NCBI RefSeq assembly: GCF_008727925.1
Contig: NZ_VTWT01000004.1
Span: forward strand, 62,001 to 126,000
Reading direction: 5' to 3'
From: Adhaeribacter soli
GTDB lineage: Bacteria > Bacteroidota > Bacteroidia > Cytophagales > Hymenobacteraceae
DNA: 64,000 bases
A program made the translations under genes and the position numbers. Below are positions 44,755 through 54,100 of the stretch, in pieces. The first letter of the stretch is position 1, and each line of letters opens with the position of its first letter. The notes under the pieces are model-generated. The model saw only the letters and a list, made by a program, of their open reading frames with translations, ran no database searches and was not told where the DNA came from.

Positions 44755-45378
44755 TTAGCGTTCGTACTTAAAATACACCAGCATGCCGTACACCATGTGC
44801 AGCACGCCAAACCCCACCGTCCAGGCTAATAACCCATAACCCACAAAAAAGCCGGCCAGCAAACCCAGTACAATTTCGAAAATACCCAGGTAGCGGATGT
44901 CGCTCAGGGTGTATTTGCTGGCGTTCAGCAAAGCACAACCGTAAAAAACAAGCATTGCCGGTGCTACTAAAAACAGCAGGTTGTGGTAGAAGAGCACCGC
45001 ACAAAAAATCCCACCCGCCGCTAATGGTATAAACAAATTAACTAGCATCCGCTCCGTTTTGCTGTCCCAAACCCGATGATTGGATTTGCGTGCGTTACGG
45101 ATCGTGAAATAAGCAGCCGAGCAAAACGCCAGGATAAACACCAGGGCCGCTGCCGAAAGCATAAAAAAGATAACTTCGTTGCTCAGGCCGCGGCCTAAGT
45201 TTTCATTATAATTTATACCATGGGTAACCAGGTACCATTTCACCACCGCAGCCCCCAGAAGCGCCGAAACCCCGGCTGCCACCCCTGAAAGCCCGCTCAG
45301 GGAAATAAACCGGGAAGAACGATCCATGATGTTGCGGATCTCGTGCAGGGTAGCTAACTGGTCTTGCTGCTGGTTCAT
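44755..45378 (-). CDS. Multi-pass membrane protein paired with wHTH regulator
   Basis: 207 residues with about six membrane segments (LSGLSGVAAGVSALLGAAVV; VIFFMLSAAALVFILAFCSAAYF; LVNLFIPLAAGGIFCAVLFYHNLLFLVAPAMLVFYG; IFEIVLGLLAGFFVGYGLLAWTVGFGVLHMVYGML). The charged N-terminus (MNQQQDQLATLHEIRNIMDRSSRF) is cytosolic. Function unknown. It is the first gene of the operon with the winged-helix regulator (7-base gap). Its promoter carries an operator palindrome. Confidence 0.8.
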   Translation of the reverse strand: MNQQQDQLATLHEIRNIMDRSSRFISLSGLSGVAAGVSALLGAAVVKWYLVTHGINYNENLGRGLSNEVIFFMLSAAALVFILAFCSAAYFTIRNARKSNHRVWDSKTERMLVNLFIPLAAGGIFCAVLFYHNLLFLVAPAMLVFYGCALLNASKYTLSDIRYLGIFEIVLGLLAGFFVGYGLLAWTVGFGVLHMVYGMLVYFKYER

Positions 45379-45386
45379 ATAAAAGT

Positions 45387-45427
45387 ACTTTGCATTCCAA
45401 AGTTATTAAGCGTTTACGTAATGTCAA
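45387..45427 (-). promoter_or_regulatory. Promoter and operator of membrane-protein/regulator operon
   Basis: On the minus strand TTG (45427-45425), 19 bases and TAACTTTG (45405-45398), a perfect Bacteroidota promoter. The palindrome ACTTTG-CATTC-CAAAGT (45387-45403) overlaps the -7 box and the start region, so binding should block transcription. The ATG is at 45378, giving a leader of only about 10-15 bases. Confidence 0.75.
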
Positions 45428-45507
45428 GGAGTTTGGGTTATTTTATTTTTAAGGTTTTTGAAAGGAATAGTATAAGGCTTTGCTTTTCAAGCGAAAAGAA
45501 AAACTTA

Positions 45508-45520
45508 AAACGCTATGCTG
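45508..45520 (+). repeat. AACGCTATGCT motif copy
   Basis: One copy of the short recurrent sequence related to AAACGCTATGCTTTCAGG (others at 39522, 39710, 43700, 45890, 48434, 62116). It lies in the repeat-rich gap 45428-46091, which has no gene. Confidence 0.5.
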
Positions 45521-45627
45521 CTAGATAGAAAAGGAAAGCAACAGCAGAATCATTTTTTCTCAAAATCCAACATTTGGAGCTTTGACAGAAAGGAATGTTT
45601 CTCCTGACATCTGATTAAATATTGTGT

Positions 45628-45846
45628 TTTCACGCATATCGCCAGCGCAGCGCCCCTGAAAACCACGTTAGCTGGATAAAAACTAACTTAAAAGATGCTC
45701 ACTACAGAGGAGTGCTGATACCAGTTTCTGTGAGAGCGGCCTCCAAGCTTACTGGTGCCGACGCAGGAGGCAGCCCGGAAGGGCAGGTAAGGTTGCAGCC
45801 GCGAACGCAGAAACGAAGCCACCCGGCTTGAGGGAGAAAGCACAAT
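45628..45846 (+). ncRNA. Structured RNA-like element, HEARO/IscB omegaRNA-like, copy 2
   Basis: About 219 bases, same strand as copy 1 at 26357. The core from CCAGTTTCTGTGAGAG on is almost identical; the segment between the 5' block and the core differs. Stem CACCAGT/ACTGGTG reads TACCAGT/ACTGGTG here, a C to T change that keeps a G-T pair. Loop GGTA becomes GGAA and the stems GCCC/GGGC, GTTTCTG/CAGAAAC, GCGGC/GCCGC and AAGCC/GGCTT are unchanged. The element sits alone between the operon at 44439-45378 and pbpC. The unrelated 5' flank could act as a different guide. It also overlaps a short spurious ORF, which I reject. Confidence 0.5.
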
Positions 45847-46035
45847 TGAAAGTAAAAAGTTGGAAGCTAAAAAAGAAAAGCCTGCTTTAAAAACGCTATG
45901 TTTTCAGGCAGAAAAACCCAGCAGCATACTTAACTACTAACTTATAGCGATTTGGCACCGCCGAACTTCGGTTTCTCCTGACGCTGGAACGGCATGAAAA
46001 AGGTATTTCTTTTGGATAAAAAACTGCTAACCGCC

Positions 46036-46067
46036 GACGAGGTTCTTCGCTAGCGCTCAGAATGACA
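46036..46067. repeat. Half copy of REP-like repeat
   Basis: GACGAGGTTCTTCGCTAGCG then CTCAGAATGACA matches one arm of the 35683-35843 element, without its partner. It sits directly after the pbpC stop. Confidence 0.6.
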
Positions 46068-46091
46068 AAAAAGGAAAATGACAAAAAAGAA

Positions 46092-48440
46092 TCAATTCAA
46101 ATACTTCACCTGCACAAAACAATCCGAACTCCGGCCTTTATCATCGGCGCAGGAAATCTTGATCTGCCCCGGTTCCGGTAAGAAGAACACCTTTTCGTGC
46201 ACCAAAGCCTCTTTGTAAAATTTATCGTTCACGTACCAATACACTTTTTTTACTTCCTTATCGGCCTGCGCGCTAAGCAGGAGTTGCTGCTTTTCTTCCC
46301 GCTCCACCAAATATTCCGAACCATCAGCCGGCGAAGCAATGAATGGCGCATTTTCCGCAAAAACCCGGGAACAAGCCGGGTTGTGCGCCGGAAGTTTCTG
46401 ATACGGAATCCGTTCGCGTTCGTAAAAAGCCACCAGTTCGCGCGGTTCGTTCGGGTAGAATTTTTTGATGTACCCGTTCGCAGGCAAACAATCACGGCAG
46501 TAAGAAAATTGCTCATCCGCAGAAACGAACATTCTTCTTAAATGGCTGCATTTTGGCGTTTGGGTGATGCCGGGCAGGAAGTAATCCATTTGCTCGTTCT
46601 GGCAGAATTCCTCCGGCACCAAACCGCTTTCGGTACAAACCGAACGGAATGCCAAAGCAGCCGGCGGGGTGTACCAGTCGTTCGAAGAATTATAATCCAG
46701 CGCATTGAAAAGGTCGAAAAGTAGTGGTGTGCCGATTTCAGTGCCGGTTAAAGCCGGAGCGCCTACGCCGTTAAAATTCCCGACCCAAACCGCAATGGTA
46801 TAGTGCTTGTTGTAGCCGATGCTCCAGGCATCGCGGCGGCCATACGATGTCCCGGTTTTCCAGGCGATCTTCGGCAAATGCATACTGCTGGCATATGTAT
46901 TCGGCAGATCCGGACGGGTAAGCTGCGCCAGAATTTCGGTGGTTAAATAGGCCGCCGATGGCGAAAATAACGGGATGCTTTTGGCCAAAGAATCTGTTTT
47001 GATCCATTGCAGCGGCGCGTATTTTCCTTCGTTGGCAAAGGTAGCGAAAAGGTTCGCCAGTTCTTCCAGCTTCACCCCGCAGCCACCCAACACCGAGGAC
47101 AAACCCAATTTTCGTTCGTCTTTCTTTACCTGCTCAAAACCAGCCTGCTTCAGCTGTTGAACAAAAATATTCACGCCCATCTGCTCCAGGACCTTCACCG
47201 CCGGTACGTTCAGCGAATAGGCCAGGGCCTTTTCCACCGTAATGTTTCCGTTGAATTTCTTGTCGAAGTTTTCGGGCTGGTAGCCGCCAAAATCAGTAGG
47301 CACATCAGTCAGCGTCATCTTCGGCGTGATCAAACCGCGGTCGAAAGCCAGCGCATACAGAAACGGCTTCAGCGTACTTCCCGGCGACCGCACCGCGCGA
47401 ATGCCGTCTACCTGTCCGTAATTTTCGCGGTCTTCAAAATCAGCAGAACCCACGTAGGAAACTACTTTGCGCGTCCGGTTATCGATCACCAAAACGGAAG
47501 CATTCGTAATGCCCAGGCTGTGCAGCCGCTGTACGTAATTGTTGGTAAGCACTTCGGTCTTGGTTTGCTTCTGCCGGTCTAAATGGGTGCGGACGATGGG
47601 CTGTTGCGGATATTGCCTGAGCAAACGATAGGCAAAATGCGGGGCAAACTTGGGTGCAGCGTGGCGTTTGGCAATTAAGGGTTCCTGCAACGCATCTTCA
47701 ATTTCCTTTTCCGGAAACAAACCTTCCTGCCGGAAATAATGCAGCCAGCGGTTCCGTTCCTTTAAAATTGCGTCGTTGTTTTTGCCTAAAACCAGCGAAG
47801 TCGGGCGGTTAGGGATAATGGCCAGCGTAACGGTCTGGGCTAAACTCAGGTAGTTGGGCGCTTGCTGAAAATAAAGCAGCGCCGCCGATTTCACCCCTTC
47901 AATATTGCTGCCGTAAGGCGCCAGGTTCAGGTAAAACTGCAGGATCTCGGCCTTGCTGAAATAATATTCCAATTGCATTGCCCGGAAAATCTCGACTAGT
48001 TTATTGCTGTAGGTGCGTTCCTTGGGTTCCATCAAACGCGCTACCTGCATCGTGATGGTACTGGCGCCGCTGGTTTTGCGTCCCCGCACCACGTTGTTGA
48101 ATAAAGCCCGAAACATAGCCACCGGATTTACGCCCGGGTGCCGGTAAAAATATTTGTCTTCCTTGTAAACAATGGCCTTTTGCAGCGTGGGGGTAATTTC
48201 ATCCAACTCTGTTTTCATCCGCCATTTCTGGTTGTGGTTCAGAAAGGCGTGCAGCACAGTGCCGTCGGCAGCCGTTACCAAAGGCGAATAATTCAGCTGG
48301 ACTTTTAGGGGGAAGAAGAAGTTAAGTAAAAACGCCAGGGAAAGGAAGCCAAAAACCGGTGCTAAAAACAAACGGGCAGCGGCGCGGAGATAGCGGTTGC
48401 GGAGGAAGGTTTTGAGTATAGATTTTCCCGAAGAAAGCAT
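46092..48440 (-). CDS. pbpC: Penicillin-binding protein 1C
   Basis: 782 residues from the ATG at 48440 (MLSSGKSILKTFL); the frame runs to 48572, into the gene upstream, and is rejected. One N-terminal membrane anchor (about 25-45, LFLAPVFGFLSLAFLLNFFF). GT51 transglycosylase: KAIVYKEDKYFYRHPGVN (Glu about 88) and TITMQVARLMEP. Transpeptidase: SPGSTLKPFLY (Ser-x-x-Lys, about 360), YSLNVPA, and WKTGTSYGRRDA. The C-terminal 130 residues are the BiPBP-C domain. It polymerises and cross-links peptidoglycan in the periplasm. It normally neighbours an alpha-2-macroglobulin gene; here that gene lies 2.7 kb upstream. The start codon is inside the AAACGCTATGCTTTC motif found in many intergenic spots. 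Confidence 0.94.
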   Translation of the reverse strand: MLSSGKSILKTFLRNRYLRAAARLFLAPVFGFLSLAFLLNFFFPLKVQLNYSPLVTAADGTVLHAFLNHNQKWRMKTELDEITPTLQKAIVYKEDKYFYRHPGVNPVAMFRALFNNVVRGRKTSGASTITMQVARLMEPKERTYSNKLVEIFRAMQLEYYFSKAEILQFYLNLAPYGSNIEGVKSAALLYFQQAPNYLSLAQTVTLAIIPNRPTSLVLGKNNDAILKERNRWLHYFRQEGLFPEKEIEDALQEPLIAKRHAAPKFAPHFAYRLLRQYPQQPIVRTHLDRQKQTKTEVLTNNYVQRLHSLGITNASVLVIDNRTRKVVSYVGSADFEDRENYGQVDGIRAVRSPGSTLKPFLYALAFDRGLITPKMTLTDVPTDFGGYQPENFDKKFNGNITVEKALAYSLNVPAVKVLEQMGVNIFVQQLKQAGFEQVKKDERKLGLSSVLGGCGVKLEELANLFATFANEGKYAPLQWIKTDSLAKSIPLFSPSAAYLTTEILAQLTRPDLPNTYASSMHLPKIAWKTGTSYGRRDAWSIGYNKHYTIAVWVGNFNGVGAPALTGTEIGTPLLFDLFNALDYNSSNDWYTPPAALAFRSVCTESGLVPEEFCQNEQMDYFLPGITQTPKCSHLRRMFVSADEQFSYCRDCLPANGYIKKFYPNEPRELVAFYERERIPYQKLPAHNPACSRVFAENAPFIASPADGSEYLVEREEKQQLLLSAQADKEVKKVYWYVNDKFYKEALVHEKVFFLPEPGQIKISCADDKGRSSDCFVQVKYLN

Positions 48441-48462
48441 AGCGTTTGGGTTTAAAGGAGTG

Positions 48463-49248
48463 CTATGCTGATTTAACTTTATTCGAATAGTATTTGATAA
48501 ACCAATCCGGCACTTCTTCCGGATCAATTTCATCCCAGTGCTTTTCGCCTTTTTCGTTTTTGAAATGCGCAAATAACCGGAACATTTCGCCGTCTTTGGA
48601 ATTATCGAAAAAGTAGCATTGATATACTAATTGAGCAGCCTCGAAAAGCAAATCCAGGGAACGGTAATAGCGACTTTCTATTTTGTCGGTGGGTACGTCG
48701 TGGCCCCCCTGCTTTGTTCTTACGCTAACCCGGAATCTATTGATCTCCGGCGATTCGGTGGACACAAAATACAAATACACTTTATAACCGGCTGCGGCCG
48801 CTTCCCGCATTATTTCGAGTTTGGAAGGATGGGAAAATACCGTTTCAAAGGAGAATTTCTTCCGTTCTTTTAATAACTTTTTGCGGAGAAAATCGGCCAG
48901 GATCTGAGCCAGCCGTTCATCGGACGCAGCATCAAGCAGTGTTACTTTATTATTACTTAGCTGAAAGGAATTCAGAAAATCGGCTTGCTTGAAAGAACCG
49001 GAAAGTAAACCCGAAGCCAGTACCGTTTCGGTAAGTTCTTCAACGGAAACCTGAATTTTGTAAGAATTGAACGTAAATTTATTTTCCCGCACCGCTTTGG
49101 CAATGTCATCGGCATTTACATAAATGCCGAAATCTACGGGAATCTGGCTTACTTTATAAGCTTTAACGGCATTGATAATGGTGCTTTTGCCCGAACCGTT
49201 AGGCCCGGCAAAAACGCGGAGCCGAAGATTGGAATTAGTCGAGGGCAA
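48463..49248 (-). CDS. Zeta-toxin-family ATPase-like protein
   Basis: 261 residues. P-loop at residues 12-22 (FAGPNGSGKSTIINA). The following VNADDIAKAV is the zeta-toxin/AAA_33 segment with an Asp pair that in zeta toxins positions UDP-GlcNAc. SFETVFSHPSKLEIM (about 132-146) and YLYFVSTESPEINRFRVSVRTKQGGHDVPTDKIESRYYRSL (about 160-200) are typical of this zeta-toxin branch. It could phosphorylate a nucleotide sugar or another substrate; toxicity is not proven. Its start overlaps the 82-residue gene upstream by 14 bases, so the two are translationally coupled, as in toxin-antitoxin pairs. Confidence 0.82.
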   Translation of the reverse strand: MPSTNSNLRLRVFAGPNGSGKSTIINAVKAYKVSQIPVDFGIYVNADDIAKAVRENKFTFNSYKIQVSVEELTETVLASGLLSGSFKQADFLNSFQLSNNKVTLLDAASDERLAQILADFLRKKLLKERKKFSFETVFSHPSKLEIMREAAAAGYKVYLYFVSTESPEINRFRVSVRTKQGGHDVPTDKIESRYYRSLDLLFEAAQLVYQCYFFDNSKDGEMFRLFAHFKNEKGEKHWDEIDPEEVPDWFIKYYSNKVKSA

Positions 49249-49483
49249 TTTTCCCGGTACGTTTTACGGTCTTCAGCCGGCTAAGCTTTTCTTCGTGCCC
49301 GTCTTTATCGATGCGCACCAGCCAGCCGTCTTTCGCTTCAATCACGTAGCCCGCCACTTCCATGGCCGCCTTCGAAGCTTTCTTAATAGCCGGAACGGCC
49401 GCCCGCAGCAAAACCCGCTTCGTTAAATAAGCTGTTTCGGAAACCGAGATATTTCTGGATGCTTTCAGCGCTTGCTCTTTCAT
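49235..49483 (-). CDS. Small partner protein, putative antitoxin
   Basis: 82 residues: MKEQALKASRNISVSETAYL, then TKRVLLRAAVPAIKKASKAAMEVAGYVIEA, then a C-terminal strand pair KDGWLVRIDKDGHEEKLSRLKT. It looks like an N-terminal helical region with a small C-terminal beta unit. It overlaps the zeta-type gene by 14 bases and precedes it, the usual position of an antitoxin. No known antitoxin domain is recognisable, so the role rests on context. Confidence 0.6.
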   Translation of the reverse strand: MKEQALKASRNISVSETAYLTKRVLLRAAVPAIKKASKAAMEVAGYVIEAKDGWLVRIDKDGHEEKLSRLKTVKRTGKIALD

Positions 49484-49545
49484 AATTTAAAGATACGGAT
49501 TTTTGGAAAGGAAGGCAATGGTAAAAAACAATTTATCACGATCAA

Positions 49546-49572
49546 GTCCCCCTTAGGAGGGGGCTAGGGGAG
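49546..49572. repeat. GC-rich palindrome unit
   Basis: GTCCCCCTTAGGAGGGGGCT plus AGGGGAG, a member of the family at 17121 and 49997, lying between the antitoxin-like gene promoter and the DUF559 gene. Confidence 0.7.
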
Positions 49573-49578
49573 AAAACA

Positions 49579-49965
49579 TCATTGCGACAAATTACCAGTC
49601 TTTTCCTCAATCCAAATCTCCAACGTCCGCCGCACATTTTCAATATCTTGCATCACTTCCCGGTCTGAAAAACGCAATACCTTAAAGCCAATTACCTGCA
49701 AATCTGCATCCCGTTTGGCATCTTCCCCTGTTTTAAAATTATGCGTATAGCCATCCACTTCCACGATCAGGTTTAACTCTTTGCACAGAAAATCCGCAAT
49801 GTAATTCCCAACCGGCCGCTGCCTTCGGAAACCGAAACCCAGCATCCTTTTCCCGGAAAGCAGTTCGCACCACAGCCTGATCTCCGATTTGGTAGAATCC
49901 TTACGTAGGTTCCGGGCCAGCGGCTTCAGGTTTTTATTGTAGTGGTGGTTTTCCGGCTCCGACAT
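49579..49965 (-). CDS. DUF559 endonuclease-like protein
   Basis: 128 residues, restriction-endonuclease fold of the DUF559 type: ARNLRKDSTKSEIRLWCELLSGKRMLGFGFRRQRPVGNYIADFLCKELNLIVEVDGYTHNF (about 14-75). The IADF...IVEVDG block carries the D-(E/Q)xK-like catalytic residues. Role unknown, since DUF559 proteins occur as stand-alone nuclease-like genes near mobile elements, and this one is flanked by palindromic repeats on both sides. Confidence 0.85.
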   Translation of the reverse strand: MSEPENHHYNKNLKPLARNLRKDSTKSEIRLWCELLSGKRMLGFGFRRQRPVGNYIADFLCKELNLIVEVDGYTHNFKTGEDAKRDADLQVIGFKVLRFSDREVMQDIENVRRTLEIWIEEKTGNLSQ

Positions 49966-49996
49966 AAATTTTAGCAGAAAGTTGGTTCAAATCGAT

Positions 49997-50096
49997 GTCC
50001 CCCTTTGGAGGGGGTAGGGGGAGGATTTTACATTATCCGATAATTTGATTCTATATGCGTGGTCCTCCCCCTAACCCCCTCCAAAGGGGGACTTTT
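49997..50096. repeat. Nested palindromic intergenic element, second intact copy
   Basis: Inverted arms GTCCCCCTTTGGAGGGGG-TAGGGGGAGGA at 49997 and its inverse at 50063-50096, with a spacer containing TTATCCGATAATT, the same internal motif as in the 17121-17223 element. This pairing of arms and spacer shows one element type. Confidence 0.8.
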
Positions 50097-50183
50097 CTTC
50101 TATAGTCAGCTTGGGGATGTAAGGAATTAGATTCTTTCATATTCAGACATTACTTTAATAACAATCCTTCTAGCGGAGGAATT

Positions 50184-51116
50184 TTAATCAGCTATTTGAA
50201 GGTAATGCCACCTATTAAAATCCTTATCATATTCAATAGGGAGTTCGTATTGCATTCCATTTTTTTCGGTAATTAAGATTGGTAAAGGAGAGTTATCCAT
50301 TAGGTAGATTTTAGAATAATAATCATTTATCATATAGTCCATTTTTAATAACTGATGATGTAGAACTAAAGTCTTATGGAAAATATCTATCCAACTATCA
50401 AAACTAATTCCAGTTAGCTGAGGAAATTTAGAATTTTTGTCATCATTATTTAAATGTATTGCCCTTCCTAAAAATGAATAATTGGAATGTGCAATAGAAT
50501 TTCGAAGTTGAGGGATGTAGCTATCTTTCAGTAAATTGTAAATAATGGGAGAAATTCCCTTTAATAAATCCCTTACTTTTTCGCGAATAATTTCGTGTCT
50601 TTTTCCTGTACTGGTGTTTTTATCTTTTGGAGAATCAGAAATTTTAAAATACCAATCATAATGTTCACCTAAAAGAAGACGTGTAAATTGATAAAGTTTT
50701 TTAATAAATAAATCTCCTTCCCAAAATTTAAGATAAATCAGCATTTCAAAACGGATGGAATTTTCCTCTTCTTCTGTAAGTTTATCAATTTCATTAGATT
50801 TAATTGAGTCCGACTTTAGTAGTTCTTTGTATTCTTGGAGAGTTATATTTTCAGAATTATTCTTCCTGTATTTTAAAATAAAAGTTTGATGAGCATCTGC
50901 TGATAATCCTTGTATTCCTGGCCCAATTGTATGTGGATTTAATTTTTTACCATCATCAAAAAAGAAATCTTTAATTGTTTCATCATAAATGCCATTGATA
51001 AAAAATAATAGTAAATCGTTACGATGTTTTTGATTCTTTTGAGCTAAATCAAGTTACCTATTTATTTCAGAATCAATAGTGAAATTGATGTCTGAGAATT
51101 TGTCTTTGAAAATCAT
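50184..51116 (-). pseudogene. Unknown protein gene with nonsense codon at position 21
   Basis: From the ATG at 51116 the frame reads MIFKDKFSDINFTIDSEINR and then TAA at 51054-51056. The same frame then stays open to 50184 (about 290 codons; LDLAQKNQKHRNDLLLFFIN ... RWHYLQIAD). No ATG follows for 370 bases, so the stop is likely a C to T change of a Gln codon. Composition is AT-rich, mostly soluble helical, with KNSIAHSNYSFLGR-like segments; a transcript could reinitiate at the ATG at 50744. Family not recognised. Confidence 0.75.
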
Positions 51117-51150
51117 TTGATTAAAATATATAATTTCGATAGTTCCTTTC

Positions 51151-54100
51151 CTATCTAACCCCCACAACCCCACTTCCCCAGTAAGAATGATACTCCGCAT
51201 TATACATCGCATCGGCGCTTACCGGACCCATTTTGTACTGCCCTTTGCTCACCGCGCGAACTAAATAATAGAAGTTTTTCGGGCTACCCGTAGCGGTGGT
51301 AAAGAGGTTAATCCGGTCGTCGCGGATGTCGAAATAATCGGGGGTGGCGGCGTCTTTGGCCCAGGCAATTTCGCGGACGGCGCCGATGCGCGGGTTCTCA
51401 ATTTCGAAGCCGGCCGGCAGGATGTCGGTGATGGCGACGTTTTCTACGCTGCGGGTAAGGTCGGAGGTCTGGATGGTGAGTTTTACTATAATTAAATCGT
51501 TCAGGGCGAAACGGTTGCTGGTAATTTCGGTGCCGTTGCGGTCGTAGAAATGCTTGCGTACTTTCAGGTAGCTGTCTTCCTCTTTGTAAGTTCCCGTCGG
51601 GCTGATTCCTTCCTGCTCCCAGAAATAGTACAGGCTGCCGTTGCCGTTCGTTTTAAGGGTAATCTGCTGGTTCGTGAGGTTCTGCGTGAGCACCAGTTCT
51701 TCGCCTTTAAAACTGCCGATCTGCTTGCCGTTGGCGGTTACCGTGGCGGTTACGTTCTGCTGCATATTCGCCTTGGAAAGCTTGCCGAGCGCCAGCAACG
51801 CAAAGCTCCGTTCCTGGGTGTTGAGCCAGCGTTCCGACTTCAGTTGCTGCGATAAATGCCGCGCCATTTCGCCAACGGCCGGGTGGTTGGGCTGGGCGGA
51901 AAGCAGCGCGTTCAGGGCCAGCGCTTCGTCGCGGATGGCGGAGTAAAAGCTGCCGCCAAATTCGCGCTTCGAGTTTTCGCCGGAGAATTGTTTCGGGAGC
52001 AAAGCCAGGAAATTGCGGTTGTTGCCGTACATCGCGAAGGTGCTGGCCAGCAGGTATTTGCTGTCGATGGCGAGCAGACCGGGGTTGGCTTTGTAATAAT
52101 TCATTGCCGTTACGTCGTATTTATTTACCAGCCCCAGCACGTACAGCGAATAGAAAATCTCCTTTTTGGCAATGGTTTTGGTCTGGCTCGCGCCTTTTTC
52201 GTCGGTAAAATAATACCGTTCCGTTTCGCGGGTTTTCAGCTTCAGTTGCAAATATTCAAACAGCTTGTTCAGCATTTTCTGGTTTACCTGGAAACCGGCG
52301 CGCTGGGCTTCCAGCAGGAAATGCGCGGCGTAGGCCGAACCCCACCAGGTTTCGTCGTCGGTGCCCGGCCAGTAGGTCATCGCGCCGTTGTAAAGTCGCA
52401 TCGTTTCCAGTTTCCGGATGGCTTCCTGCACGTTGTAATCGGGGTTGTAGCGGGTGGCTTTGCGGTCTTGTTTCAGGGCTTTGGCCAAATCGGCGTAATA
52501 AATTTGCGGGAAAGCGGCCGAAATGGTTTGCTCCACGCAGCCGTACGGATACTGAATTAAGTAGCGCAGATCGCCGGCAAACTGCACCATCGGCGACTTG
52601 CTCACAATAAGGCGCGCCGAAGCAGAACCCGGCATAAAATCGGTTTTAAAACTGATGTCCTGACTTTTTCCGCCCGCAACCATACCGTTTCCAGCCACCT
52701 TTTGCAGCGAAGCCGGCGGCCTTACCGAAATGTCGGTTTTCTCCCGAAACGTTTCGTTCAACGCATTCACGCTCACCAAAACCGACCCGTTGCCGATGCT
52801 GTTTTTCGAATAGATCTTGAACGTAACCTGCTTTTCGGAATTCGGTTTCAGCTGCACCGTTTGGCTCGTATTGCCGGAAGCCAGCAGCGGACCGGTAAGC
52901 TGCAATTTCGCCGTAGCCGAAGTGGAGTTAGAAGTGGTATTGCTCAGCGTAACCGGCACCGAAACGGTATCGCCGGGGCTCAAAAAACGCGGCAGCGCCG
53001 TAGAAATTACCACCGGGTCAGCCACTTTTATGAACTTTTCCGAAGCCCCGAAAGCCTGGTCTTTGTAGGCCACCGCCATCACGCGCAAGGCCCCGGAGAA
53101 CTGCGGTACCGGCACCTTGTAGCTGATCTCACCGTTGGCATTGGCCTTGAGTCTTCCGCTCCAAAAGGCTACCAATTTCACCCGTTTGCTGGTGAGCGGG
53201 TTCACGCGTTTGCTCAAATCATAACCGTCGCCACCGGTGCTGGAACGCTTGCCGCTCAGCTCCGGAAACAGGTACGGATACAAGTCAAACGGATTAACTT
53301 CCAGGGCGCGTTTCTGGTAGAAAAATTTGTACGGGTCGGGCGTTTCGAAATTCTTGAGTTGCAGAATTCCTTCGTCCACCACCGCCAGCGTAACTTCCGC
53401 ATTCGGCGCCGTTTTTACGTTTATGGTTTGCGTTTTCTGGCTTCTGCTTTGCGCCGGCGCGGAAATATTTACCGCCAGTTTCGTGCTTGCTTTCGCTACC
53501 ATTAAGGGCTTGAAACCGCGCGCCACCGTAAGCGGCAAACCACTATTAGTTTCCATTTTCCGGATGGCCGTGGCCGTGATGTACACGTTCGGCAGGAAGG
53601 CATCTTTGATGTTCAGCGCCAAACTCGCCGACTTTTTATCGGTGGGCAAATAGTAATGTTCCAGCACGTTATTCCGCTCCACGGTTACAAGAATTTTCCC
53701 GGCAAACGGACTTTTGAATAGAATATTTGCCTTGTCGCCGACTTGGTATTCCGCTTTATCGAACTCAATGGTTATTTCGCCTTCGTTGTTCACCTCAAAG
53801 GAATTGCTTTGCGTATCGCCGTAGCCGTAGGCGTAAAAATGTTGCGCCACGTACGTTTCCGCACCCGGCCTGCGCACCCTAATTTCGTATTCGCCGGAGT
53901 TAAGCGGATTGAAACTGAAAGTCGTGCCTTTGCCGGAAATCGCAATATCCCGGGATGTAACTACCTGTTCCCGCATCTGCGAATTGTAGCCGTAACGTCC
54001 GCCGCTGCGGCCTTGCACCACCGTTTCCCAAACTTTTCTAATTATTTGTACATTGGCATTAGCGTTTTGCAGCGGTTTCCCGGCTTTGTTTAAAGCAATT

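Noticed and set aside
45622-45831. 69-codon open frame on the plus strand
   Set aside because: It coincides with the structured RNA-like copy 2 and has no conserved counterpart in copy 1.
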